This document shows positions 1 through 5,509 of a stretch of 9,657 nucleotides of DNA, piece by piece. The notes beneath the pieces are model-generated. The model saw only the letters and a program-made list of their open reading frames with translations. It did no database searches and was not told the DNA's origin. Source of the stretch: Candidatus Peregrinibacteria bacterium (lineage in GTDB: Bacteria > Patescibacteriota > Gracilibacteria > Peribacterales > Peribacteraceae); the NCBI GenBank assembly GCA_016866815.1, contig VGKZ01000038.1, positions 1 through 9,657 of the forward strand, in the 5' to 3' direction. Position 1 is the stretch's first letter. Every line of letters begins with the position of its first letter. Made by a program: the position numbers and the translations under genes.

Positions 1-49
1 TTTGCTCTAAAAACTATACACAAAAAAACCATATTCATTACCCTTTTGC

Positions 50-79
50 TTGCACAGAGCACGTTTCGTCCTTTACCCT
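50..79 (+). promoter_or_regulatory. Predicted rpmG promoter, leaderless type
   Basis: A -35-like TTGCAC (50-55) and a -10-like TACCCT (74-79) are separated by 18 nt. The -10 ends 6 nt before the ATG at 86, so a start 6-7 nt downstream of it would fall on or next to the A of the start codon. There is no purine-rich ribosome binding site before the ATG, which fits a leaderless mRNA. Read by eye; strength unknown. Confidence 0.45.
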
Positions 80-85
80 ACGTCC

Positions 86-283
86 ATGCCTCGCGGTAAG
101 CGCACTGTCTTCGCCATGTTCTGCACCGAGTCGGGAAACCGGCTGGGAGCCATGCGTTTTCACAAGCAGGACAAAATGGGAGTCGGTTGGAAGGAGCACG
201 TTGAGGGAATGACGAAGTACTGCCCGGTGTGCCGCAAGAAGACGAAAGTGAAGTTCAAGGAGGAGAAGCATTCTTCTACGTAA
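86..283 (+). CDS. rpmG: 50S ribosomal protein L33
   Basis: This 65-residue basic protein is recognised as bacterial ribosomal protein L33, a small zinc-ribbon-type component of the large subunit near the tRNA exit site. The diagnostic part is the C-terminal half, KYCPVCRKKTKVKF (residues 44-57), which carries the second CxxC knuckle (Cys46, Cys49). The first knuckle is incomplete: Cys13 is followed at the expected CxxC position by Ser16, giving three cysteines instead of four, so zinc binding may be weakened or lost. L33 is known to exist in zinc-binding and zinc-free forms. A frame-compatible TTG at 50 would add 12 residues that do not fit the family. The ATG at 86 matches the family N-terminus and sits 6 nt after a -10-like hexamer. 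The gene opens the cluster; the transporter start follows its stop by 4 nt. Confidence 0.85.
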   Translation: MPRGKRTVFAMFCTESGNRLGAMRFHKQDKMGVGWKEHVEGMTKYCPVCRKKTKVKFKEEKHSST

Positions 284-287
284 TAGG

Positions 288-1185
288 ATGACCACTTGTC
301 GGGATCATCGCGGTGAAGTCTTTCTCGTAGCTTCCGCTATTTTAGAAGGTGCTTTTCCCCATCATTGCCTATAGTGCATCAAGAATTTTTCCGCCCATAT
401 TCTTTGTTGCTGTCAGTGCTGCGATCACTTCTGCGTTCCTTGGACTTTGGCTTTCTTTGAGAGGAGAGCTTCTTCGGGGGCTTACACGACGTGCCATCAT
501 CGATTGCGCATGGGTCGCGTTGCTCATTGTCGGACCAACAACATTGATATTTCTCGGTTCTGCTCATACATCCAGTATATCCACGGGGTTACTCCTGCAA
601 TGTGAAATGCTGACGACGTTTCTCATCTATGGTGTCATTTTTCAGGAGCGCCACACCTTGAAACAATATGCCGGTGCAGCTCTTGTCTTTCTTGGAACAC
701 TGCTCGTTCTCTCCAATGGTGCTTTTTCCATCAAACTTGGGGATGCATTGATCGTTCTTGCAATTTTTATCTTCCCGTTTGGAAATTTCTTCGCAAAACG
801 CGTGCTCGAGCAGATCTCGTTATACCAAGTGCTCTTCTTCCGCTACGTCTTTTCCGTGCCGTTTCTTCTCGTAGTCTCCTTCTGTTTTGAAGACACAGCA
901 GGAGTAGCTATGGCATTACAGTGGTATTGGTGGCTCTTCGCGGCATACATCATCTTCATCATGTTGCTTTCCAAAGTGTTCTGGTATGCAGGGTTACGTC
1001 GTTTGCCCGTTTCCAAGGCAATTTCCATCTTCGCGGTATACCCTGCTTTTTCTCTGCTCTTTGCCGTGCTCTTCTTGCACGAATGGCCCACTGTGTATCA
1101 GTTCTTGGGCTTCATTCTCTCGCTTGTTGGTGTCTACAGGCTGATTGGAGCATCGGTTTCAGCTGAGCAGAAGGATCTTGTATAG
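288..1185 (+). CDS. EamA/DMT-family transporter, apparently frameshifted near 357-360
   Basis: This is a multi-pass membrane protein of the drug/metabolite transporter superfamily (EamA type, normally ten helices in two five-helix repeats); the substrate cannot be told. The longest uninterrupted frame starts at GTG 349, directly after an in-frame TAG (343-345), and gives 278 residues that begin in the middle of the first helix. The missing N-terminus lies in another frame from ATG 288: MTTCRDHRGEVFLVASAILE, then GAFP. It joins seamlessly to IIAYSASRIFPP if one C of the TTTTCCCC run (353-360) is removed; unshifted, that frame stops at 372-374. Helices continue through VLFFRYVFSVPFLLVV and FSLLFAVLFLHEWPT, the latter ending in the Glu-Trp-Pro feature common in EamA repeats. 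The ATG lies 4 nt after the rpmG stop. A sequencing or assembly error, a recent inactivating insertion and translational slippage all remain possible. Family call is firm; intactness is not. Confidence 0.75.
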
Positions 1186-1186
1186 T
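1181..1186 (+). promoter_or_regulatory. Possible internal -10 for the Nudix gene
   Basis: TATAGT overlaps the transporter stop codon and ends 7 nt before ATG 1194, the same spacing seen at other starts in this window. No convincing -35 is visible. It suggests that the Nudix-recF pair can be transcribed independently as a leaderless message. Weak on its own; it gains support from the repeated arrangement. Confidence 0.3.
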
Positions 1187-1193
1187 GCCCGGG

Positions 1194-1739
1194 ATGGCAA
1201 AAGGTAAGAAGGATGTCTACCGGCAATGCGCTTCCGTCATGGTCCTTCGGCCGTTGAATGTCTGTTCTCCGTCCTTCGCAAAAGCTTCGGAGGGCAAGTC
1301 GGATGCCTGCGGAACCCTGTATCAGGCCCTCCTCGTTCATAAGCCACGCAAGAAGGATGCATGGCAATTGCCGCAGGGAGGGGTGGAAGAAGGTGAGAGT
1401 ATTCAGGATGCTGCGCTCAGGGAACTGAAGGAGGAAGCGGGAATCACTGCGAGGCTGCTCGGCGGATGTCCCCACGTGTATCAGTATGATTTCCCCGCGT
1501 CATACCGCAGATTCCGTCCCGATAACGTCTGCGGTCAGAAAGTGCATTATGTCTTCGCACTCGCCGGTGCAGATGTGCGCGTCAGAGTAGACGCCAAAGA
1601 GATCGATGCATCGGTGTGGGTGCTGCCGGAGGAATTCGGACGGTATCTCAAGAGGAAAGAGTATTTGGCTCTGGTGAAGACGTTGTACGACGAATGTGTG
1701 AAGAAGGCGGGGGATTCGGGTATGCTTCCTCCCTCATGA
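1194..1739 (+). CDS. Nudix hydrolase, RppH-like
   Basis: A 181-residue Nudix protein with a complete Nudix box at residues 62-84 (G-x5-E-x7-REL-x-EE-x-GI; catalytic helix RELKEEAGI). It is preceded by WQLPQGG, as in the RppH/Ap4A hydrolase branch, and followed by QKVHYVFAL and a KEIDASVWV segment typical of that branch. The likely activity is removal of pyrophosphate from 5'-triphosphate RNA or from dinucleoside polyphosphates, in the cytoplasm. The start is uncertain: GTG 1185 overlaps the transporter stop and has GAAGGA (1170-1175) 9 nt upstream, whereas ATG 1194 lies 7 nt after a TATAGT. I prefer ATG 1194. Between the first two beta strands (ASVMVLRP and ALLVHKP) there is an extra stretch of about 20 residues around SPSFAKASEGKSDACG, which looks like an inserted repeat. 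The stop overlaps the recF start (ATGA). Confidence 0.85.
   Translation: MAKGKKDVYRQCASVMVLRPLNVCSPSFAKASEGKSDACGTLYQALLVHKPRKKDAWQLPQGGVEEGESIQDAALRELKEEAGITARLLGGCPHVYQYDFPASYRRFRPDNVCGQKVHYVFALAGADVRVRVDAKEIDASVWVLPEEFGRYLKRKEYLALVKTLYDECVKKAGDSGMLPPS
1267..1304. repeat. Candidate in-frame palindromic repeat insertion
   Basis: This stretch encodes the extra SPSFAKASEGKSD segment of the Nudix protein. CTCCG (1267-1271) and CGGAG (1288-1292) form an imperfect inverted repeat around a HindIII-like AAGCTT (1282-1287). From memory, FAKASEG-type peptides recur inside unrelated CPR proteins, as expected of a dispersed repeat inserted in frame, much like Rickettsia palindromic elements. That recollection has not been checked here. 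Boundaries are approximate. Confidence 0.45.
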
Positions 1740-2851
1740 GGCTTCAGCGTCTCTCCCTTGAGCATTTCCGCAGCTACGAAGCGTTGTCTCTCGATTTCGG
1801 TCGGGAGAATGTTCACGTGTTCATCGGTCACAACGGAGCAGGGAAGACGAATATTCTGGAGTCCGTATCTGTTCTGTCGCTCGTGAAATCTTTCCTCGCC
1901 GCAGAGGACGATGAAGCCGTTCGCTGGGATCAGCAGCACTTCCGCGTGCGCGCAGAATGTTCGAGTGATGACGGGACACAGTGTTCCGCCGAAGTCGTCA
2001 GTCAACTCACGCCACGGAGGCAGAAGGCATGCTTCGTCAACGACGTACGCCGCAGCGTGGGGGAGATGGTCGGCACGCTACCTTCCGTATCATTCCTGCC
2101 GCAGGACCTTGAACTCTTCACCGGTGCACCGGCACAACGACGTGCATTTCTCGATCGTCTGCTCTCGCAGGTGTCTCCCGAATACCTCCCATTGCTCCTG
2201 ACGTACCAGAAAATTCTCAAGCAGAGGAATGCGCTCCTGAAGCACATTGCGCAGGGGTCGGCTGAGCGGTCAGATCTCCCTGTCTGGGATGAACGTCTTG
2301 CAGATACCGGTGCCGCAGTCACCGTGCACCGTCTTGAATTGGTCGGCGTGCTCCAGTGCACACTGGCACGTGAGCTTGCAGCTCTTGGAGAAGACTGGCC
2401 GGATGCACAGATGCGTTATGAGAGAAAAGGTGATGCCTGTGCGTTGCCCGACATACGCAATGAGATACTCGGATCGCTGCAGGAAAATCTCTCCCGGGAT
2501 TGCATGCTGCAGTCCACCGGTACCGGTCCGCACAGGGATGACTGGACGATTCTCGTCGGTGGACGATCCATTGCAACATTCGCATCGCGCGGTCAGCAGC
2601 GCACTGCCGTTCTCGCCTTGCTTGAATTACAAACTTCTTACCTGGAACTTCGGAGAGGGGAGAAGCCAGTCGTTCTCCTCGACGATGTTTTCTCGGAGCT
2701 GGATGACGCGCATCAGACGGCTTTGCTTCAATCGTTTGCGGATCATCAGGTACTCATTACCGCGACGCATGTGCCTCCCGCTCTCGGCAGCGCTGTCCTG
2801 TGGCACGTTGGAGAGGGAAGAGTTTCCCGTTCCGAATCTGTGAAGGTGTAA
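1736..2851 (+). CDS. recF: DNA replication/repair ATPase RecF
   Basis: A 371-residue SMC-like ATPase that binds gapped DNA and, with RecO and RecR, helps load RecA at stalled forks. Seen directly: the N-terminal MRLQRLSLEHFRSYE typical of RecF; Walker A GHNGAGKT at residues 31-38 followed by the NILE helix; PQDLELFTGAPAQRRAFLDR in the middle domain; the ABC signature at 282-290 as FASRGQQRT (Arg where Gln or Ser is usual); and Walker B at 312-323, VVLLDDVFSELD, ending in the D-loop. Length matches the family (about 360-375). The ATG overlaps the Nudix stop as ATGA, implying translational coupling; an open frame upstream to 1616 has no family support. Unlike the classical dnaA-dnaN-recF arrangement, recF here follows an RppH-like gene and converges on ruvC. 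No RecF partners are in the window. Confidence 0.95.
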   Translation: MRLQRLSLEHFRSYEALSLDFGRENVHVFIGHNGAGKTNILESVSVLSLVKSFLAAEDDEAVRWDQQHFRVRAECSSDDGTQCSAEVVSQLTPRRQKACFVNDVRRSVGEMVGTLPSVSFLPQDLELFTGAPAQRRAFLDRLLSQVSPEYLPLLLTYQKILKQRNALLKHIAQGSAERSDLPVWDERLADTGAAVTVHRLELVGVLQCTLARELAALGEDWPDAQMRYERKGDACALPDIRNEILGSLQENLSRDCMLQSTGTGPHRDDWTILVGGRSIATFASRGQQRTAVLALLELQTSYLELRRGEKPVVLLDDVFSELDDAHQTALLQSFADHQVLITATHVPPALGSAVLWHVGEGRVSRSESVKV

Positions 2852-2924
2852 AACCACTCTCAGGAAAAATCAGGTGGATCAGGTCCGGGAGTTTGTCCTG
2901 AAGCCCAGAGGGCAGAGGTACTGA

Positions 2925-3413
2925 TTACGCAAGAAGCGTCACGCGCCCCTGAAACGCACCGAATGCCGCGAGAGCCAGAGCATCTGCGGCGTCATCGGGA
3001 CTCGGTGGTTCTTTCAGGTTGAACATACCCATCAGCATGCGTTGAATTTGCGCTTTGTCGGCATTGCCGTCCCCTGTAATGCAGGATTTCAGTTCCGGAG
3101 GCGTCGGTTCCAGGCAGGGGATGCCGTGGCGGGCAATCACGGATAGGATGACTCCACGTGCCTGTGCGACGTCGAGCGCGGTCTTCACGTTGACGGAGAA
3201 AAAAAGTTTCTCCACTACCGCGAGGTCCGGTGATGTTTCTTTGATGTACTCCTCAAGGTCGTCCGCGATGATACGCAGCCGTTCGGCGGGTGCCATACCC
3301 GCATCCGTTTCGATGGTCAGCCACTCGATGGCGCGGACACTCCGGGCAGATTCCCGTTCCACAAGTCCCAGCCCGACGGTTGCCAGTCCCGGATCAACGC
3401 CAAGAATGCGCAT
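2925..3413 (-). CDS. ruvC: Crossover junction endodeoxyribonuclease RuvC
   Basis: A 162-residue Holliday junction resolvase with an RNase H-like fold that makes paired nicks in four-way junctions moved by RuvAB. The four acidic catalytic residues are visible: Asp7 in MRILGVDPGLATVG, Glu68 in LAVVEKLFF, and Asp141 and Asp144 in PDDAADALALAA. The family segment DVAQARGVIL is also present, and length is normal. The gene is convergent with recF (73 nt between the stops) and divergent from the exported-protein gene (ATGs 49 nt apart). The canonical ruvA and ruvB neighbours are absent from the window. There is no Shine-Dalgarno sequence, and a TATCCT hexamer lies 6 nt before the ATG, suggesting a leaderless message. 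No clear intrinsic terminator was found between recF and ruvC, only a short ATCAGGT direct repeat. Confidence 0.95.
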   Translation of the reverse strand: MRILGVDPGLATVGLGLVERESARSVRAIEWLTIETDAGMAPAERLRIIADDLEEYIKETSPDLAVVEKLFFSVNVKTALDVAQARGVILSVIARHGIPCLEPTPPELKSCITGDGNADKAQIQRMLMGMFNLKEPPSPDDAADALALAAFGAFQGRVTLLA

Positions 3414-3419
3414 GGGAGA

Positions 3420-3425
3420 AGGATA
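3420..3425 (-). promoter_or_regulatory. Possible ruvC -10, leaderless type
   Basis: On the minus strand TATCCT ends 6 nt before the ruvC ATG. Exactly the same hexamer and spacing precede the PRC-barrel gene at 8484. No good -35 is visible. Confidence 0.35.
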
Positions 3426-3443
3426 GCCCGAAACGCCCGAATC

Positions 3444-3452
3444 TGCTATAAT
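3444..3452 (+). promoter_or_regulatory. Extended -10 promoter (TGCTATAAT)
   Basis: A consensus TATAAT (3447-3452) is preceded by TGC, forming a canonical extended -10, which does not need a strong -35. Transcription would start near 3458-3460, 3-5 nt before the ATG at 3463. A possible SD-like AGGGA (3455-3459) would then be at least partly outside the mRNA. This argues against the in-frame ATG at 3451, which lies inside the -10. Confidence 0.6.
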
Positions 3453-3462
3453 GAAGGGATTT

Positions 3463-5112
3463 ATGACGGATTCCCCGCAAGCGGTCCACCGGCACTTCGT
3501 TGCCTTCCCGACATTCCTTGCCGTTCTCGCACTTACGACGGTTTTTTCCAGCGGCGTGCAGTTGCCGGCAGCGTTGACAGGTGATGGCGAACAAGGCGTT
3601 CAAGTTCGTTTTTTCAGTACCGGAGCACTCGGAGAATTGTCAGAGGGGGCAGAAGCTCATGAAGACGCTGCGACTGCGATTCTTGAGAAAGGATCGTTGC
3701 TGATCACCCATGACGGACTCCTCTCCGTTCAGGCCGGTAACAAGACGTTCTACGGCTTGCACGGTGCTTTCGATGTCACCCGCACCCAGCAGGACGTGAC
3801 GGTTGCCGCACTGACGACCCCTGTTCTCGTGTCTCAGGGGGATATGCATATGATCGTTCCGGTCGGTATGCAGTGGACCGCGACCCTTGAAGGCACGCTT
3901 GCTCCGCTCTCGTCCGGTCCGGACGCGTGGAGTGCCAGCCGCAGTGTGACCCTTCTGCCTGCACACTTTGTCACGGAGAAACTGCGCAGACTTTCACGGT
4001 TCCCGAAGGCAGTATCTGCACTTCCTCCTGCGCAGGATGTTGCTGCGGGGCAGAAGCCGCTGCTTTCGGAAGCGTTGCTCCCCGAAGCGTCCGCCGCGGT
4101 GGTGCGCGAGTGGAAAGCGAAGGTCATCGGCGCAGTCCGGGCGACTATCGATCGAGGTGATGCGGATGGCATTCGCGCTTTGCTACAGGATGATGCACTG
4201 CGCGATGCATTTTCCGGTGATGAAGCTCTCCCCATGCTTGCACTCCTCTTCGGAGAAGCGGCAGGGAAGAATGCATCGGTGATGATGGCATTGTTCGATA
4301 CGGTATCCTTCGATCAGAAAATGTGGCTTCTGGCGTCTTTTCACCCCGATTTCCTCTCCGTTGCCTGGCTCTACGAACGTCCTGAACTCCCCCGTGAGCC
4401 GAAATTGGTTCGCCTACACCTTTTTGTACAGGCACTCAGGACCCTGAATGACGTACCGGGCTCCGCGTTGGGCAAATGGGAAGCGAGCTGGACACAGGTG
4501 CTTTCCGCGATGGAGGATCCTGCGATAATGGTGAGGTTTGTTGCATCGACAGTTCTCGACGTCCTCACTCCTTTGGAGGAGCGTGGCTATCCGGAGCGGG
4601 CACTCGATACAGCGCATGCACTGGTATCCCTGCTCTCACCGTATGAGGAAAAGGTACCGGATGCAGCGAAAGCTCTTGCAGCGGTTCGCAGGTTCATCGA
4701 CAGCCGCTCGACCGTCACTCTGCCGGAAGATCTCAGCGCGGATCTTCTCGATCTGCAGGAATCTCGCATGCGCAACGCCGCTTCGTCGTTCTCTTCCATT
4801 TCTTCAGTGTCTTCGTCTTCCTCCTCGTCTGTAGCATCTTCCGAGTTTTCCTCAGATGAGGTGATCTCCAAGGCGCATCTGCTGCTGCAGTCATCCGAAG
4901 CAGTCTATTCGCTGGAAACTACGATTGAGGCGCTCTCGCCGACGGAAGCGCGCATTACAGACATTGTGTTCGGTTCTTCGCAGGGTGATAAAACCGTATC
5001 ATTTACGCTGAATATCGCGGATGAAACGGTCCGGAATATCACGATCGACGGACAGACCGGTTTCCCGTATACCCCGAAGTTCGCCTCGTTTGCGGGGTGG
5101 GTAAAGCAGTAG
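3463..5112 (+). CDS. Predicted exported protein of unknown function, Ser-rich linker
   Basis: I do not recognise the family. The 549-residue product starts with a short polar N-terminus and a hydrophobic stretch, FPTFLAVLALTTVFSSGVQL, that could be a signal peptide or membrane anchor. Next comes a beta-rich region (about residues 70-145, with ILEKGSLLITHDGLLSVQAG and VGMQWTATLEG) that loosely recalls FecR-type domains; this resemblance is tentative. The middle (about 190-435) is mostly helical, with alternating acidic and basic segments. A serine-dominated linker at about 440-466 leads to a C-terminal beta-like region ending in FAGWVKQ. The architecture suggests an anchored extracytoplasmic protein. 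It stands alone between divergent ruvC and an opposing tRNA. The start at 3463 is chosen because 3451 falls inside the TATAAT. Confidence 0.75.
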   Translation: MTDSPQAVHRHFVAFPTFLAVLALTTVFSSGVQLPAALTGDGEQGVQVRFFSTGALGELSEGAEAHEDAATAILEKGSLLITHDGLLSVQAGNKTFYGLHGAFDVTRTQQDVTVAALTTPVLVSQGDMHMIVPVGMQWTATLEGTLAPLSSGPDAWSASRSVTLLPAHFVTEKLRRLSRFPKAVSALPPAQDVAAGQKPLLSEALLPEASAAVVREWKAKVIGAVRATIDRGDADGIRALLQDDALRDAFSGDEALPMLALLFGEAAGKNASVMMALFDTVSFDQKMWLLASFHPDFLSVAWLYERPELPREPKLVRLHLFVQALRTLNDVPGSALGKWEASWTQVLSAMEDPAIMVRFVASTVLDVLTPLEERGYPERALDTAHALVSLLSPYEEKVPDAAKALAAVRRFIDSRSTVTLPEDLSADLLDLQESRMRNAASSFSSISSVSSSSSSSVASSEFSSDEVISKAHLLLQSSEAVYSLETTIEALSPTEARITDIVFGSSQGDKTVSFTLNIADETVRNITIDGQTGFPYTPKFASFAGWVKQ

Positions 5113-5121
5113 GAATGTCGG

Positions 5122-5130
5122 TGCTACACT
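5122..5130 (+). promoter_or_regulatory. Extended -10-like TGCTACACT before an 11-codon frame
   Basis: TGCTACACT occurs 6 nt before an ATG at 5137 that opens an 11-codon frame (MHGAELARLAA, stop 5170-5172). The identical 9-mer with the same 6-nt gap stands before the HTTM partner gene on the other strand. If active, it would send a transcript antisense through tRNA-Ile. Whether the micro-frame is translated is unknown. Confidence 0.3.
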
Positions 5131-5181
5131 GCATGTATGCATGGTGCCGAACTGGCAAGACTGGCAGCGTAGGATGGTTCA

Positions 5182-5257
5182 TGGTGGGCGATGATGGATT
5201 TGAACCATCGACCTCGACATTATCAGTGTCGCGCTCTAACCCCTGAGCTAATCGCCC
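5182..5257 (-). tRNA. tRNA-Ile (GAT anticodon)
   Basis: Read on the minus strand, the 76-nt cloverleaf has a 7-bp acceptor stem GGGCGAT/ATCGCCC, a D-arm GCTCAGGGGTTAGAGC, anticodon stem CGACA/TGTCG with loop CTGATAA (anticodon GAT, isoleucine), a T-arm GATGGTTCAAATCCATC, and an encoded 3' A-CCA. All stems pair, so it should be functional. No rRNA genes adjoin it. Its 5' half is partly copied twice upstream, once inverted (5276-5291) and once direct (5336-5354). An extended -10-like TGATAGAAT ends 12 nt before its first base. Confidence 0.95.
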
Positions 5258-5291
5258 GATTCCAGGATGATTCTATCAGGGGTTAGAGCGC
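5231..5291. repeat. Perfect 16-nt inverted repeat of the tRNA-Ile D-arm
   Basis: GCGCTCTAACCCCTGA (5231-5246, inside the tRNA) and its exact reverse complement TCAGGGGTTAGAGCGC (5276-5291) are separated by 29 nt. A precursor transcript begun upstream could pair the inverted copy with the D-arm in cis and compete with the cloverleaf. Such an exact copy of tRNA sequence in inverted orientation is unlikely by chance. Confidence 0.85.
5270..5278 (-). promoter_or_regulatory. Possible tRNA-Ile extended -10
   Basis: On the minus strand TGATAGAAT forms TG-n-TAGAAT (five of six -10 matches) and ends 12 nt before the tRNA. Its first three bases are the last bases of the inverted D-arm copy, so the rearrangement contributes part of the promoter. 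No -35 is evident. Confidence 0.35.
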
Positions 5292-5304
5292 AGTCGCGCT
5301 TTTT
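5287..5304 (+). terminator. Weak plus-strand terminator-like hairpin
   Basis: AGCGC-AGTC-GCGCT followed by TTTT forms a 5-bp GC-rich stem, tetraloop and short U-tract. It could end plus-strand transcripts that run past the 3463-5112 gene and across the tRNA in antisense. The stem is short and it lies inside the repeat patch, so the role is uncertain. Confidence 0.3.
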
Positions 5305-5313
5305 CTATGGCTC

Positions 5314-5330
5314 GTCCGCCTGCGGCGGAC
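5314..5330. repeat. GC-rich palindrome GTCCGCC-TGC-GGCGGAC
   Basis: A perfect 7-bp inverted repeat around a 3-nt loop, inside the rearranged tRNA patch. It looks like a small REP-type unit. There is no other copy in this window. Confidence 0.6.
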
Positions 5331-5402
5331 TCGACCCCCTGAGCTAATCGCCCGTGCTTACGCATAGTGTATTTCCTTATCGGTTTGCCCGAAAGCCCAA
5401 AC

Positions 5403-5431
5403 AGGGTATGAAGAAAGGTCGAAAGGGTCAA
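5403..5431 (-). promoter_or_regulatory. Minus-strand promoter TTGACC-17-TACCCT
   Basis: On the minus strand TTGACC (5426-5431) and TACCCT (5403-5408) are 17 nt apart, the best spaced -35/-10 pair near the tRNA. A transcript from here would carry about 140 nt of leader, including the partial tRNA copy, the palindrome and the inverted D-arm, before reaching tRNA-Ile. Confidence 0.4.
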
Positions 5432-5465
5432 CTCTGTCGGGTGGTTTTTACAGAAGCTCATTTCC

Positions 5466-5485
5466 CTCTGAGGGCGCTCTCAGAG
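5466..5485. other. Hairpin after the HTTM gene
   Basis: CTCTGAG and CTCAGAG form a 7-bp stem with a 6-nt loop, 25 nt beyond the HTTM stop codon. It lacks a U-tract in the HTTM direction, so it is not a standard intrinsic terminator; it might stabilise the 3' end. The remaining 5355-5509 sequence shows only the promoter above. Confidence 0.35.
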
Positions 5486-5509
5486 ACGCTGACGGTGTCG
5501 ATGAGGTGA

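Larger units (their letters stand above)
5240..5354. repeat. 19-nt direct repeat of the tRNA-Ile 5' end
   Basis: CCCCTGAGCTAATCGCCCG occurs at 5240-5258 (first 18 nt of the tRNA plus one flanking base, on the complement) and again at 5336-5354. The two copies bracket 77 nt holding the inverted D-arm copy and a GC-rich palindrome. This resembles either a small insertion flanked by a target duplication or a truncated second tRNA gene. Confidence 0.8.

Noticed and set aside
349..374. Programmed ribosomal frameshifting in the transporter
   Set aside because: The T4C4 run is not a classical slippery heptamer and no stimulatory structure was recognised; an indel or sequencing error is simpler, so this is kept only as an alternative.
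2852..2924. Terminator between convergent recF and ruvC
   Set aside because: Only short 4-5 bp stems and an ATCAGGT direct repeat are present, with no T-tract in either direction.
5141..5180. tRNA-Leu-like 5' half on the plus strand (D-arm-like ACTGGCAAGACTGGCAG)
   Set aside because: No anticodon stem, T-arm or closing acceptor strand follows; the similarity comes from an ACTGGCA direct repeat.
5276..5461. 61-codon minus-strand open frame (with GRLAQGVESAAGGRA) across the tRNA copy and palindrome
   Set aside because: It is composed of tRNA-derived and repeat sequence, overlaps the tRNA promoter area, and has no protein-like pattern; a by-product of the repeats.
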